Assembly: GCA_964531225.1 (NCBI GenBank)
Contig: CAZHDB010000005.1
Span: forward strand, 1 to 64,000
DNA: 64,000 nucleotides
DNA from: CAZHDB01 sp964531225
GTDB lineage: Archaea; Thermoproteota; Thermoprotei_A; Sulfolobales; Desulfurococcaceae
Reading direction: 5' to 3'
Below are positions 9,360-17,770 of the stretch, piece by piece. Below the pieces are notes generated by a model. That model saw nothing but the letters and a program-made list of their open reading frames with translations, had not been told where the DNA came from and ran no database searches. Within the stretch, counting starts at the first letter, position 1. The number at the start of each line of letters is the position of its first letter. The position numbers and the translations under genes were made by a program.

Positions 9360-9608
9360 ATGGATATAAGGGAGGCTCAAGAGATTATCAGAAGGACATA
9401 CTATGAGCGCGATAAGAGCCGTGGATTGTTCTCTACATTTACATGGTTTGTTGAGGAAGTTGGAGAACTTGCTGAAGCATTGCTCAAGAGCGACTATAAA
9501 GCTTTAAACGAGGAGATTGCGGATGTATTTGCTTGGCTATTAAGTATAGCTAATCTAGTTGGAGTAGATCTAGACAATGCTTTCAGGAATAAGTATGTAC
9601 AGACTTGA
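9360..9608 (+). CDS. MazG-like nucleotide pyrophosphohydrolase
   Basis: An 82-residue single-domain protein with the metal-binding layout of the all-alpha NTP pyrophosphatases: EEVGELAEAL and, 15 residues on, EEIADVFAWL. Such enzymes clean nucleotide pools by hydrolysing (d)NTPs to monophosphates. The C-terminus is short: it ends FRNKYVQT, where many relatives continue with a cysteine-rich tail. The last 26 bp overlap the end of the convergent GGGP synthase gene. The start ATG has GGTGGTGA upstream, and TTTAAATA about 40 bp upstream may be the TATA box. Confidence 0.8.
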   Translation: MDIREAQEIIRRTYYERDKSRGLFSTFTWFVEEVGELAEALLKSDYKALNEEIADVFAWLLSIANLVGVDLDNAFRNKYVQT

Positions 9609-10326
9609 ATGATTTAATAATTTCCTTAGCTCTCTCAGGATCACTTTCAATAATGGTTCCTGTAACAAGTATATCTGCACCAGCCCTAGCTATTTTCCTA
9701 GCTATATCGGGTTCTTTAACACCGCCGCCAGCCATAATTATTAATTTCTTAGATGCTTTCCTAGCAGTTGCTATAAAGTCTGGAGATACTGGTTTTGGTG
9801 CACCACTACCACCCTCTATATATAAGTACTTTAGCCCAAGCATTTCAGCAGCAAGTGCATAGGCTCCAACGATCTCGGGCTTACTTTCTGGTATAGGAAC
9901 TATTCGGCCAACATGAGCTACTGCTGTAGAGCCGTAAACTACTAGGTAACCTGTTGGAAGAGGTTCCAAGCCATACTTTCTTACTAGTGGTGCACCAGCT
10001 AATTGAGCACCCATTAGGTAATATGGATCTAGACTATTAAGGAGGATCATGAAAAGTACTGCATCGGCCTCTGGTGTTAGGCAATTTATGTTTCCAGGAA
10101 AAACAATTACTGGTAACCCATGTTTTTTCAAAGCTTTAGCGGTCTTTGAAGCTTCCTCTGGGGTAACGCCTAGGCTCCCACCTATGAGGAACGCATCTGT
10201 ACCTGCTTTAACCATCTCGGATGATATTATATCGATATCCTCCATAGGTTTATCCGGATCTATTAACGTAAAATGTAATTTTTTACCAGAAGATATCTTG
10301 TTGACTATATATTTATGGACTTTCAC
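9583..10326 (-). CDS. Geranylgeranylglyceryl phosphate synthase
   Basis: A 247-residue TIM-barrel prenyltransferase of the GGGPS/PcrB family, making the first ether bond of archaeal lipids from geranylgeranyl diphosphate and sn-glycerol-1-phosphate. Family segments visible are KLHFTLIDPDKP near the N-terminus, DAFLIGGSLGVT, LKYLYIEGGSGAP and the phosphate-binding IMAGGGVKEPDIA. The start is GTG 10326, whose G is the last base of the upstream gene's TAG stop, so the pair is translationally coupled. Confidence 0.93.
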   Translation of the reverse strand: MKVHKYIVNKISSGKKLHFTLIDPDKPMEDIDIISSEMVKAGTDAFLIGGSLGVTPEEASKTAKALKKHGLPVIVFPGNINCLTPEADAVLFMILLNSLDPYYLMGAQLAGAPLVRKYGLEPLPTGYLVVYGSTAVAHVGRIVPIPESKPEIVGAYALAAEMLGLKYLYIEGGSGAPKPVSPDFIATARKASKKLIIMAGGGVKEPDIARKIARAGADILVTGTIIESDPERAKEIIKSFKSVHTYS

Positions 10327-10640
10327 TATATCTCCCCAGTAAGTTCCGAAACTTCCTCTCCTGTCTTCTTAACAAACGTGATCTCAATAGTACCTTCTGT
10401 AAATCTATCTATGAACTTACCATATACATCAACAGTTTCATATATTTCTGGCACTGACATTTCTGCTCTTAATCCACATGTGCCACATCTAATGATTGCT
10501 ATTTTTCGACCCTCTTCATCGAATTCTTTATTAAACTCTATGGTTAGACTTCTAGATCCGCAGTTGGGACACTGAAATACACTAGGTATTCTACGTACCT
10601 TCCTAACGACCTTCTTGTACTTCTTCCTTCTCCTACCCAT
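10326..10640 (-). CDS. Elf1-like transcription elongation factor with zinc ribbon
   Basis: 104 residues beginning MGRRRKKYKKVV. A basic N-terminus is followed by a zinc ribbon (CPNCG then CGTCG) and a beta-rich tail, as in the archaeal relatives of eukaryotic elongation factor Elf1. I start at ATG 10640: the possible GTG three codons upstream is part of the Shine-Dalgarno TAGGTGAT. It would act on elongating RNA polymerase or chromatin; this is inferred from the family only. It overlaps the GGGP synthase start by one base. Confidence 0.75.
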   Translation of the reverse strand: MGRRRKKYKKVVRKVRRIPSVFQCPNCGSRSLTIEFNKEFDEEGRKIAIIRCGTCGLRAEMSVPEIYETVDVYGKFIDRFTEGTIEITFVKKTGEEVSELTGEI

Positions 10641-10668
10641 ACAGATCACCTATATCGATTTACTACGA

Positions 10669-11082
10669 TTACTTTCTAGCTTTACTGGAGTATAATATTT
10701 TACGTACAACACGTGACCTACCATATTTTAGTATTTCGTAAATAGCTTCAAGACACTCTTCATGGGTCATCTCAATAACCCTATATATCCTCTTTTCCTC
10801 TGCAAGTTTTTGCCCAGCAATATGTAGGCATCCAAGGCTTTGCTTCTCGCTCATAACTCTTATGACAAAATGTTTACATGAACAATATAATCTAGGAACT
10901 ATTATATGATCGCTTCTAGTACCTATGTAGAACCATATAGGTGCTTCATATTTGTTTTTTCCTTCTTTTATAACTATTTTTATGAATTTCCTCAATGTTA
11001 CCGGAGATATAATTCTCTTCATAGACTCTAATTGCTTTACACTAAGCTCGTTTAAGTATTCCTTAACTACTCGATAATCCAT
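10669..11082 (-). CDS. SWIM zinc-finger protein, crenarchaeal
   Basis: 137 residues. The mid-protein segment YCSCKHFVIRV followed by LGCLHIAG fits the SWIM pattern CxC-Xn-CxH. SWIM proteins include partners of RecA-type recombinases (Sws1 family); that role is only a possibility here. The ATG at 11082 overlaps the rpiA stop as TAATG, so it is coupled to rpiA. Confidence 0.65.
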   Translation of the reverse strand: MDYRVVKEYLNELSVKQLESMKRIISPVTLRKFIKIVIKEGKNKYEAPIWFYIGTRSDHIIVPRLYCSCKHFVIRVMSEKQSLGCLHIAGQKLAEEKRIYRVIEMTHEECLEAIYEILKYGRSRVVRKILYSSKARK

Positions 11083-11798
11083 TATCGCGTACCTTTTAAC
11101 ACTTTTATCCTATCTTCATAGCCTATATATACCCTATCAACAAGGTCTCTTGGAAATATACCTGTTTCTATAACTCCATTAATTAATCTAAGTCTTTTAT
11201 CGACTTCATCAGGTTTCTCAATAGGCTTTAAAGGATAAAGATCTATTATTACGTTACCATTGTCACTTATTATAGGGCCGTCTTTCGCCTTACCCATTCT
11301 AAGAACAGGTTTGAATTGATCATTAAGACTTAGTTTCTCCAAGATCCATGGCAGGGCATGTATAGTTACCTCTACAGGCACAGGTTTTTTATAGAGATAA
11401 TTCTTCTCATTATATTTACTATAATCAACTAAGTAAACTCTATATTGTGCTCTTAATGCAATCATTTTTTCCCTTAGAAACGCTGCACCCCTGCCTTTAA
11501 CTAAGTCACGATTACTCGACACTTCGTCTGCTCCATCGACATATATATCTACTATCTCAACACTAGATATATCAGCTAAGCATAAGTCTTTGGAATACTT
11601 TCTCACAAATAAAAGTGTATCAATAGATGATACTACAATTATTTTTCCCCTACATAATCTACTTCTAAGAAATTCACGAATAAAGTATTTGACGGTCGAA
11701 CCAGTACCTAGACCAATAATACGTGATTCTTCAATTAAAGATGTTAAATCATTAAAAGCTTTAACACTAACTCTCTCCTTAATGGCTTCAATATTCAA
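11082..11798 (-). CDS. rpiA: Ribose-5-phosphate isomerase A
   Basis: A 238-residue RpiA, interconverting ribose-5-phosphate and ribulose-5-phosphate. Characteristic motifs are GLGTGSTVKYFI near the N-terminus, the catalytic VDGADEV and KGRGAAFLREK. The start is TTG 11798 with GGTGAT about 5 nt upstream. It is the first gene of a four-gene minus-strand operon (rpiA, SWIM protein, Elf1-like, GGGP synthase) with no or very small gaps. Confidence 0.92.
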   Translation of the reverse strand: MNIEAIKERVSVKAFNDLTSLIEESRIIGLGTGSTVKYFIREFLRSRLCRGKIIVVSSIDTLLFVRKYSKDLCLADISSVEIVDIYVDGADEVSSNRDLVKGRGAAFLREKMIALRAQYRVYLVDYSKYNEKNYLYKKPVPVEVTIHALPWILEKLSLNDQFKPVLRMGKAKDGPIISDNGNVIIDLYPLKPIEKPDEVDKRLRLINGVIETGIFPRDLVDRVYIGYEDRIKVLKGTR

Positions 11799-11936
11799 TA
11801 AACATCACCGCCAAAACTAGGATATCAATTAAATTATCTATAGAAACAACTATTATAAAGACATATAACCGGAAACACTGACTACCATAGAATATGAGGA
11901 AGGGCCCGTCGTCTAGCCTGGACTAGGATGCGGGGT

Positions 11937-11958
11937 ACACCCTTAAAGGGTGCCCGAC
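11937..11958 (+). other. Noncanonical tRNA intron 1 (22 nt, between positions 32 and 33)
   Basis: It folds as a relaxed bulge-helix-bulge. The 4-bp helix is CGGG (11931-11934) with CCCG (11953-11956), the 3-nt bulges are GTA (11935-11937) and ACT (11957-11959), and the inner stem is CACCC/GGGTG with loop TTAAA. Cleavage after the second base of each bulge gives exactly this intron. Its helix uses the 5' half of the anticodon stem. Confidence 0.82.
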
Positions 11959-11963
11959 TCGGG

Positions 11964-11989
11964 ACCCATGCCGCTGGATTGGGCGAAAC
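11964..11989 (+). other. Canonical-position tRNA intron 2 (26 nt, between positions 37 and 38)
   Basis: A strict bulge-helix-bulge forms only after intron 1 is gone. The anticodon stem is the outer helix. The exon loop bases TTCG (32-35) pair with CGAA (11984-11987). The bulges are GGA (11962-11964) and ACT (11988-11990), and the inner stem is CCCA (11965-11968) with TGGG (11980-11983). T32 and T33 are apart in the precursor and become adjacent only when intron 1 is spliced. Confidence 0.82.
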
Positions 11990-12075
11990 TCCCCGTGACC
12001 CGGGGTTCAAATCCCCGCGGGCCCATTACTATTTTATAATATGGGAATGTAGAAATGTGAAGGGCGCAACTCCTT

Positions 12076-13122
12076 TTATAAGATCTTCTTTAGGGATTCC
12101 TCATATGGTGGATAAATTATTCCTATTTCCGTAATGATCCCGGTAACGAGATCAGGATCTGTTATATCGAATGCGTAATTAAGAACTGGTATATCAGGTA
12201 AAGTAATTAAGTATTTACCCATAACTTTTCTCACTTCATCAGGGTCTCTTTCCTCAATTATCACATCATTAATACTTGACTCTAAGTCTATAGTACTCGT
12301 TGGTGCTGCCACATAGAATGGTATATTGTTCCTCTTAGCAGCTAATGCTATCATATAGGTACCTATTTTGTTGATTACATAGCCTTCTTTAGTGATTCTA
12401 TCGGCTCCAACAACTATTTTATCGACTAAGCCTTTCCTTATAACGTAGCCAGCCATATTATCCGTTATGAGCGTTACTGGAATACCTTCTTTAGTATATT
12501 CCCATGTATTTAGTCTAGCACCTTGTAGTACGGGCCTTGTCTCAGTAGTTATTACCTTAATCTTTTTACCACTATACCATGCGATTCTTATAACAGCGCC
12601 TACAGTACCATAACCTGCAGTAGCTAATGCACCGGCATTGCAGTGTGTCATTATAGTGTCTCCTTCATTAACGATCTCTAAACCATGTTCACCAATACCA
12701 ATATTAGCCCTTAAATCCTCATCCATAATAGAAAGGGCTTCACTCCTAAGTAATTGCCTAGCTTCAAGTACATCGTCCGTTTGATCAAGAACCTTTCTCA
12801 TCCTCTCAAGAGCCCAGAAAAGATTATGAGCAGTAGGCCTAGTCTTCCACAGAGTGTCTATTGCTTCAAAAATCTTCCTTCTAAATGAATCATAGTCTTC
12901 GTCTATTAATGTAAGCGCATAAGCGGCTATGCCGAGCGCCGCGGCGACACCTATAGCAGGCGCACCCCTTATTTCCATATCCTTTATGGCAATAGCCAAT
13001 CTCCAAGGATCGTCTGTACAGTATATCCTCTCCTCAAATGGTAGGAGACGAGTATCAATCCAACAAACTTTTTCATTACGCCACCAAACAGCCCTAACCT
13101 TTAGAGGATATTTGTAACTCAA
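12076..13122 (-). CDS. mtnA: Methylthioribose-1-phosphate isomerase (eIF2B-alpha-like family)
   Basis: 348 residues from TTG 13122. The frame is open to a TTG at 13158, but GGAGG sits about 8 nt before 13122, the spacing seen in other genes here, so I prefer the shorter form beginning MSYKYPLKVRAVWW. The family signatures are EIRGAPAIGVAAA, the catalytic cysteine in THCNAGALAT and the aspartate in VGADRITKEG. In methionine salvage it converts methylthioribose-1-phosphate to the ribulose form. Related archaeal proteins act in nucleoside degradation as ribose-1,5-bisphosphate isomerases, so the substrate is not certain. It is convergent with the tRNA gene. Confidence 0.87.
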   Translation of the reverse strand: MSYKYPLKVRAVWWRNEKVCWIDTRLLPFEERIYCTDDPWRLAIAIKDMEIRGAPAIGVAAALGIAAYALTLIDEDYDSFRRKIFEAIDTLWKTRPTAHNLFWALERMRKVLDQTDDVLEARQLLRSEALSIMDEDLRANIGIGEHGLEIVNEGDTIMTHCNAGALATAGYGTVGAVIRIAWYSGKKIKVITTETRPVLQGARLNTWEYTKEGIPVTLITDNMAGYVIRKGLVDKIVVGADRITKEGYVINKIGTYMIALAAKRNNIPFYVAAPTSTIDLESSINDVIIEERDPDEVRKVMGKYLITLPDIPVLNYAFDITDPDLVTGIITEIGIIYPPYEESLKKIL

Positions 13123-13259
13123 ACAAGCCACCTCCTCTTGGAAAACAATAGGTTTCAAGTAGGAAATAAGGATTTATGGATCTTGTCTGGATTTTAACAT
13201 ATCTTATATTTATCCTTATAATATTACTAGCGTGATAACTGTTTAGTAGGTGTATTAGA

Positions 13260-13784
13260 GTGGTCCAAAGTTGCAGTAGGGTCATAGAATTCGATCCCGG
13301 TAAATGTGTTGGCATATGCAGTGATCGCGTTCTAACAGATGCTCTTGATAGACGTTGGTTTGGCCGTAGGGATGGTGATAAGTTAATACTGTCTATTGAA
13401 GAAATTGCCTATCTATTATTAAAGAATCAAGTTTGTGTACATATAAATGATAAGGTCTATGATGATTTATCCAAACTCATGGACGATTATTATGATTGTT
13501 TTCAGAGAATGTTTTGGCCAAGATTACTAGTATATAATGATCTACGTGACAGAGGTAGAAGGGTCCGTGTCCTTGTGGACGGAAAGTTTCTTGTTAAACA
13601 TAAGGATAATACTTTGAGGTTACTTGTTGTTCTCGAGGAGAAGCAATTGATTAGCGCATCCCAATTACTTGATCTTGTGAGACAAGCTCAGAGGAATGGA
13701 CTTATATTCATAGCTGCTATTGTGTCTTTACAGGGCGATCTTACGTATTATGAATTAAATGTTATTGATCTTAGGAGGGATTAG
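13260..13784 (+). CDS. tRNA-splicing endonuclease, structural (non-catalytic) subunit-like protein
   Basis: 174 residues with the two-domain EndA layout: an N-terminal alpha/beta part (KLILSIEEIAYLL) and a C-terminal nuclease-fold part beginning VYNDLRDRGRRVRV. Catalytic EndA proteins have a Tyr-His-Lys triad. Here the region that should carry the His reads VKHKDNTLRLLVVLEE and the Lys position near RQAQRNGLIFIAAIV lacks a clear lysine. I therefore call it the structural partner of a crenarchaeal heteromeric enzyme, which should have a catalytic subunit elsewhere. Such heteromers cut noncanonical introns like the one at 11937. The start is GTG 13260 with AGGTG upstream. hisS follows after 3 nt. 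Confidence 0.68.
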   Translation: MVQSCSRVIEFDPGKCVGICSDRVLTDALDRRWFGRRDGDKLILSIEEIAYLLLKNQVCVHINDKVYDDLSKLMDDYYDCFQRMFWPRLLVYNDLRDRGRRVRVLVDGKFLVKHKDNTLRLLVVLEEKQLISASQLLDLVRQAQRNGLIFIAAIVSLQGDLTYYELNVIDLRRD

Positions 13785-13787
13785 TCT

Positions 13788-15077
13788 TTGGCAAAATTTA
13801 TTCAAATCCCAAGGGGCACAAGAGATCTAGTTGGATCGGATGCTGAAATTTTTGAATACTTAGTTGATAGTTTTAAGAGGATTGCTCGGCTCAACGGATT
13901 TAAACCAATTATTACCCCCACTATAGAATTCTTTGAATTATTTTCTCGAAAATCCGGAGAAGAAATTATTAGGTCCATGTATGTCTTTAAGGATAAGGCT
14001 GGCCGTCTCATAGCTCTAAGGCCTGAAGTCACTGCTAGTATTGTTCGTGCTTATCTCCGTAATCTTATTGGTGAGCCCAAACCCATATTGTTATACTATG
14101 TATCACAATGTTTCCGCTATGAAGAGCCTCAACGGGGGCGGTATCGTGAGTTTTGGCAACTAGGTCTCGAAGTTATTGGTGACAAGGATAAGCTTAACAG
14201 CGATCTTCGTGTTGTACTTACTATAAACGAGTATCTAGAAGGAATAAATGTTGATCACCAGTTTATCGTTGGCAACGTAGGTATTTATAGGACTTTTATG
14301 GAATCACTTAAAATCCCTCAAGAAGATCAAGATCACGTATTACACCTTATAGACAAGAATTTAATTGATGAGGCAAATGAATTCCTTAGTAAAAAATATG
14401 GTTCTAAAGCTACTAATATAATAACTGGCATAGCAAGAATAGATCTTGACAATCTAGTAAACTACATTAATGAATATAAGGACATATTAGGCACTAAATA
14501 CAATTCTGCTCTAGATCATGTAAATGATACTATAAGATTTATTGAATATGCTAGAGGACTGGGCTTAAACATAAAGTATGAGCCAAAGCTTGTTCGTGGG
14601 TTAGCATATTACACTGGACTAATCTATGAGGTTAAGGCTCGAGGACTTGATATAAGTATTGGTGGTGGAGGACGATATGATAATCTAACGATTGTCTATG
14701 GCGGATCACCAGAGTTCATGACTGGTGCTGCCCTTGGTCTTGATAGGATAATGCTTGTAGTTGATAAAGAGAGTGTAATTAGTTCCAGGAGAGGCGATCG
14801 CAGAGTTATAGTTGTACTTATGAAAGACGATCTTGAAGGATATAGGTATGGTTATACTATCGTTAAAATGCTTCATAGCCGTGGGGTAACTGCATCATTA
14901 CATACAGGTAGACCTTCAAAACTGCTATCATATGCTTCAAAGAAAGATTATACGCATGCAGTCATTATAGGAGGTAAAGAGGTCTCTGAAAATAAGGTTA
15001 CAATTAAAAATCTATTAACTGGCAAGCAGGAGACAATAGATAAAAATAAGATTATAGAATCTATTATTGAGTCTTAA
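13788..15077 (+). CDS. hisS: Histidyl-tRNA synthetase
   Basis: A 429-residue class II synthetase that charges tRNA-His. Visible are motif 2 (FRYEEPQRGRYREFWQLG), the histidine A motif GLAYYTGLIYEV, the glycine-rich GGGGRYDNL and the C-terminal anticodon-binding domain beginning about VIVVLMKDD. The start is TTG 13788, 7-8 nt after GGAGG, coupled to the endonuclease-like gene. It ends 9 bp from the convergent dehydrogenase. Confidence 0.95.
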   Translation: MAKFIQIPRGTRDLVGSDAEIFEYLVDSFKRIARLNGFKPIITPTIEFFELFSRKSGEEIIRSMYVFKDKAGRLIALRPEVTASIVRAYLRNLIGEPKPILLYYVSQCFRYEEPQRGRYREFWQLGLEVIGDKDKLNSDLRVVLTINEYLEGINVDHQFIVGNVGIYRTFMESLKIPQEDQDHVLHLIDKNLIDEANEFLSKKYGSKATNIITGIARIDLDNLVNYINEYKDILGTKYNSALDHVNDTIRFIEYARGLGLNIKYEPKLVRGLAYYTGLIYEVKARGLDISIGGGGRYDNLTIVYGGSPEFMTGAALGLDRIMLVVDKESVISSRRGDRRVIVVLMKDDLEGYRYGYTIVKMLHSRGVTASLHTGRPSKLLSYASKKDYTHAVIIGGKEVSENKVTIKNLLTGKQETIDKNKIIESIIES

Positions 15078-15086
15078 TCTTGAAAT

Positions 15087-15962
15087 TTATTTTATTTGTT
15101 TCTTAACTAGCTCCATGTAGTACCTTGCTATAAGCGGATAGTCTTTATCCGTGTATCCATGTGCAGCGGCCTGCATATACATGGATGATAAAGTCTCACT
15201 TAGGTTTGAAGGCAGTCTCTTTTCCTTAAGTGACTGAGCTACATACCAATAATCCTTACCAGCCATCCAAACCTTGAACCTTGGCGGATTCTCCTCCATA
15301 ATCCTATTCCAATACCTCTCAATAGCTTTTCCGAACCATACGTTGCCAGTTATTTCATGGAATATATTTGGATCAATATTCCATGCCTTTAATAACAATA
15401 AACTTTCAGCTAATAGAGCTGGTAATGCAAGACCTATATTATTTAATGCTAATTTGATGACAGAAGCCCCAGGTATTTCACCAACATAATATATTCTATA
15501 ACTATAATCCCTTAGCAGATCATATACCTTTTCATAAACATCTTTCTCACCAGCTACTATCGATAAAAGCCGACACTCTATAGCTTCATCTGTACTGCCA
15601 TAAACAGGGGCCTCTAGGTAAAGTATATTACGTCCTTTAAGATGCTTATAGACCCTTAAACTGGCAATAGGAGTAACAGTGCTGGCGTTGATAAGAATAG
15701 ATCCTTCACTGGCCGTAGATGCTCCATTGTTTCCAAAGACGATGTCGTATAGTGCATTATCATCTGAGACAAACGCTATAGCTATCTTGGCCTGTTCAAG
15801 TAGTTCCTTGGGATTGCTGACTATTTTGATACCCAATTGTTCTCTTAGTTTTTCGGCCTTCCAACGACTCCTATTGTAGGCTATAATGTTATAACCTCGT
15901 TTCGCGAGACATTTTGCTAGGCTTGAACCCATTAAACCGGTACCTATTATACCAATAAGCAT
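15087..15962 (-). CDS. NAD(P)-dependent 3-hydroxyisobutyrate/6-phosphogluconate dehydrogenase family protein
   Basis: 291 residues of the beta-hydroxyacid dehydrogenase family. The N-terminal Rossmann motif is IGIIGTGLMGSSLAKCL. Mid-protein VYGSTDEA is the substrate-binding segment, and the catalytic lysine lies in GASVIKLALNN. Members reduce or oxidise small 3-hydroxyacids or semialdehydes; the substrate cannot be read from the sequence. The start is ATG 15962. It stands alone. Confidence 0.8.
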   Translation of the reverse strand: MLIGIIGTGLMGSSLAKCLAKRGYNIIAYNRSRWKAEKLREQLGIKIVSNPKELLEQAKIAIAFVSDDNALYDIVFGNNGASTASEGSILINASTVTPIASLRVYKHLKGRNILYLEAPVYGSTDEAIECRLLSIVAGEKDVYEKVYDLLRDYSYRIYYVGEIPGASVIKLALNNIGLALPALLAESLLLLKAWNIDPNIFHEITGNVWFGKAIERYWNRIMEENPPRFKVWMAGKDYWYVAQSLKEKRLPSNLSETLSSMYMQAAAHGYTDKDYPLIARYYMELVKKQIK

Positions 15963-16318
15963 AGAGTTACACCTACTATATACTCAGTATACAATCCTTA
16001 ATCAAATAATTCATTGGTTTTTAAAGCATCAGACATGAAGCGCATTGAAAATTATTATGTAAGCGCATCTTAACAGAATAGGAGAACATATGTTCTATAA
16101 AAATCTCTAATATATTGAAATTATACATTCTATTGAACTAATTAATTACTTTAAAACTTATTTTCCAAGTATATTACTGTACTGCCGAATGTACTATCAA
16201 AGAAGTTACGTTGCCTAGGTGATAAAGTTATTAAGAGGACTATTTGGATACTATTTGGTAGGTGTACCTAATATATTCGTTTAAAATAGTTATATAGCTT
16301 AATTGGAGGTGTTTGTTT
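15963..16318. other. Intergenic region upstream of rtcB
   Basis: 356 bp between divergent genes, strongly AT-rich. I see no gene or RNA structure. The right end holds a plausible promoter for rtcB (GTTTAAAATAG at about 16279) and the GGAGG at 16305-16309. Confidence 0.6.
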
Positions 16319-17770
16319 TTGAGTCATAGTATTAGAATTGAAAGAATAGGTAAGTATGAATGGAGAATACCTAAAGGAGCCAAGTCTTGTATGAGAGTTG
16401 ATGGTATATTATTTGCCGATGAATATCTTCTACAGAAAGCACGAGAGGATCTATCACTTGTACAATTGGCTAATGTAGCATGTCTACCGGGTATACAGAG
16501 AGCAAGTTTTGCAATGCCCGATGTCCATCAAGGCTATGGATTCCCAATTGGTGGTGTTGCTGGTTTTAGTGTTGATGAGGGAGTCATTAGCCCTGGTGGC
16601 GTTGGTTATGATATTAATTGTGGCGTTAGATTGTTAAGGACTAATCTAGATGAAAATGATGTTAGATCAAGACTTAGTGATCTTGTTACAGCTATTTTCC
16701 ACAATGTCCCTAGCGGCGTCGGTAGTACTGGTAGAATTAGGGTTAGTATTAGTGAATTGAATAAGGTTTTGGACGAAGGAGTTGAGTGGGCTATTTCAAA
16801 AGGTTTTGGATGGCCAGACGATCTTGAACATATTGAGGAGCGAGGTAGTTGGAGAGCTGCAGATTCCAGTTGTGTTAGTAATCGTGCTAAGCAACGTGGC
16901 CATAACCAACTTGGTACACTTGGTGCTGGCAATCATTTCCTTGAGATACAAGTTGTTGATAAAATATATGATCCAGACGTTGCTAAGACTCTAGGAATTA
17001 CTCATGAGGGACAAGTAACTATTATGATCCATACTGGTTCCCGTGGACTAGGACACCAGGTTGCTAGTGATTACTTACTGGTGATGGAACGTGCTATGAG
17101 GAAATACGGTATAAGACCCCCTGATCGCGAGCTTGCAAGCTTACCATTTAACACGCCTGAAGCACAGAACTATTTCAAGGCTATGGCTGCAGCAGCTAAC
17201 TTTGCATGGACCAATAGACAATTAATCACTCATTGGGTTCGTGAAAGTTTTAGGCAGGTATTCCATACTGATCCGGATAAGTTTGATCTTGGAATAATAT
17301 ATGATGTAGCACATAACATTGCCAAAATCGAAGAACATGATGTCGATGGCAAGAGGATGAAGTTAGTAGTACATCGTAAAGGAGCAACCCGGGCATTTCC
17401 ACCCGGTCACCCGGATATACCAAAGGACTATAAGGACGTCGGACAGCCAGTACTTATACCTGGATCAATGGGTACAGCAAGTTATGTAATGATTGGCACA
17501 ACTAAGGGTGCACGTACATGGTATAGTGCACCACATGGTGCTGGCCGCTGGATGAGCCGACATGCAGCGATCCGTACATATAATCCATCAAGGATACAGC
17601 AGGACCTAGCCAGTAGAGGTATTATATTGAGAGCAGCTACACGTAGAGTCATAGCGGAAGAGGCGCCTGGCGCATACAAGGACGTTGATCGCGTGGCTCT
17701 TGTGGCACATCATGTTGGTATTGCTAAATTAGTTGCTAGACTTAGACCTATAGGCGTTGTTAAAGGTTAA
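16319..17770 (+). CDS. rtcB: RNA-splicing ligase RtcB
   Basis: 483 residues from TTG 16319, which puts GGAGG 9 nt upstream; the TTG at 16313 would be only 3 nt away. RtcB joins the 2',3'-cyclic phosphate and 5'-OH ends left by the splicing endonuclease, using GTP and manganese. The metal-site motifs are VGYDINCGVRLL, MIHTGSRGLGHQ and YDVAHNIAK. The guanylylation region is VHRKGATRAFPPGH and the C-terminus has APHGAGRWMSR. No intein interrupts the frame. The gene is near the two-intron tRNA and the endonuclease subunit. Its last 11 bp overlap the convergent pilus gene. Confidence 0.95.
   Translation: MSHSIRIERIGKYEWRIPKGAKSCMRVDGILFADEYLLQKAREDLSLVQLANVACLPGIQRASFAMPDVHQGYGFPIGGVAGFSVDEGVISPGGVGYDINCGVRLLRTNLDENDVRSRLSDLVTAIFHNVPSGVGSTGRIRVSISELNKVLDEGVEWAISKGFGWPDDLEHIEERGSWRAADSSCVSNRAKQRGHNQLGTLGAGNHFLEIQVVDKIYDPDVAKTLGITHEGQVTIMIHTGSRGLGHQVASDYLLVMERAMRKYGIRPPDRELASLPFNTPEAQNYFKAMAAAANFAWTNRQLITHWVRESFRQVFHTDPDKFDLGIIYDVAHNIAKIEEHDVDGKRMKLVVHRKGATRAFPPGHPDIPKDYKDVGQPVLIPGSMGTASYVMIGTTKGARTWYSAPHGAGRWMSRHAAIRTYNPSRIQQDLASRGIILRAATRRVIAEEAPGAYKDVDRVALVAHHVGIAKLVARLRPIGVVKG

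Larger units (their letters stand above)
11902..12025 (+). tRNA. tRNA-Pro (anticodon CGG) with two introns
   Basis: The acceptor stem GGGCCCG (11902-11908) pairs perfectly with CGGGCCC (12018-12024), with A73 as discriminator and no encoded CCA. The D-arm is GTCT...GGAT, the variable loop TGACC, and the T-arm CGGGG-TTCAAAT-CCCCG. The anticodon stem CGGGG (11931-11935) pairs with CCCCG (11991-11995). Between them lie two introns, 11937-11958 and 11964-11989. Removing both leaves the 7-nt loop TTCGGGT: U33, anticodon CGG, G37. The mature tRNA is 76 nt. Neither intron alone gives a normal loop. A TATA-like TTATAAA lies about 50 bp upstream. Confidence 0.88.

Noticed and set aside
13240..13310. 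tRNA-like T-arm sequence (AATTCGATCCC)
   Set aside because: It lies inside the coding start of the endonuclease-like gene and no matching stems are found.
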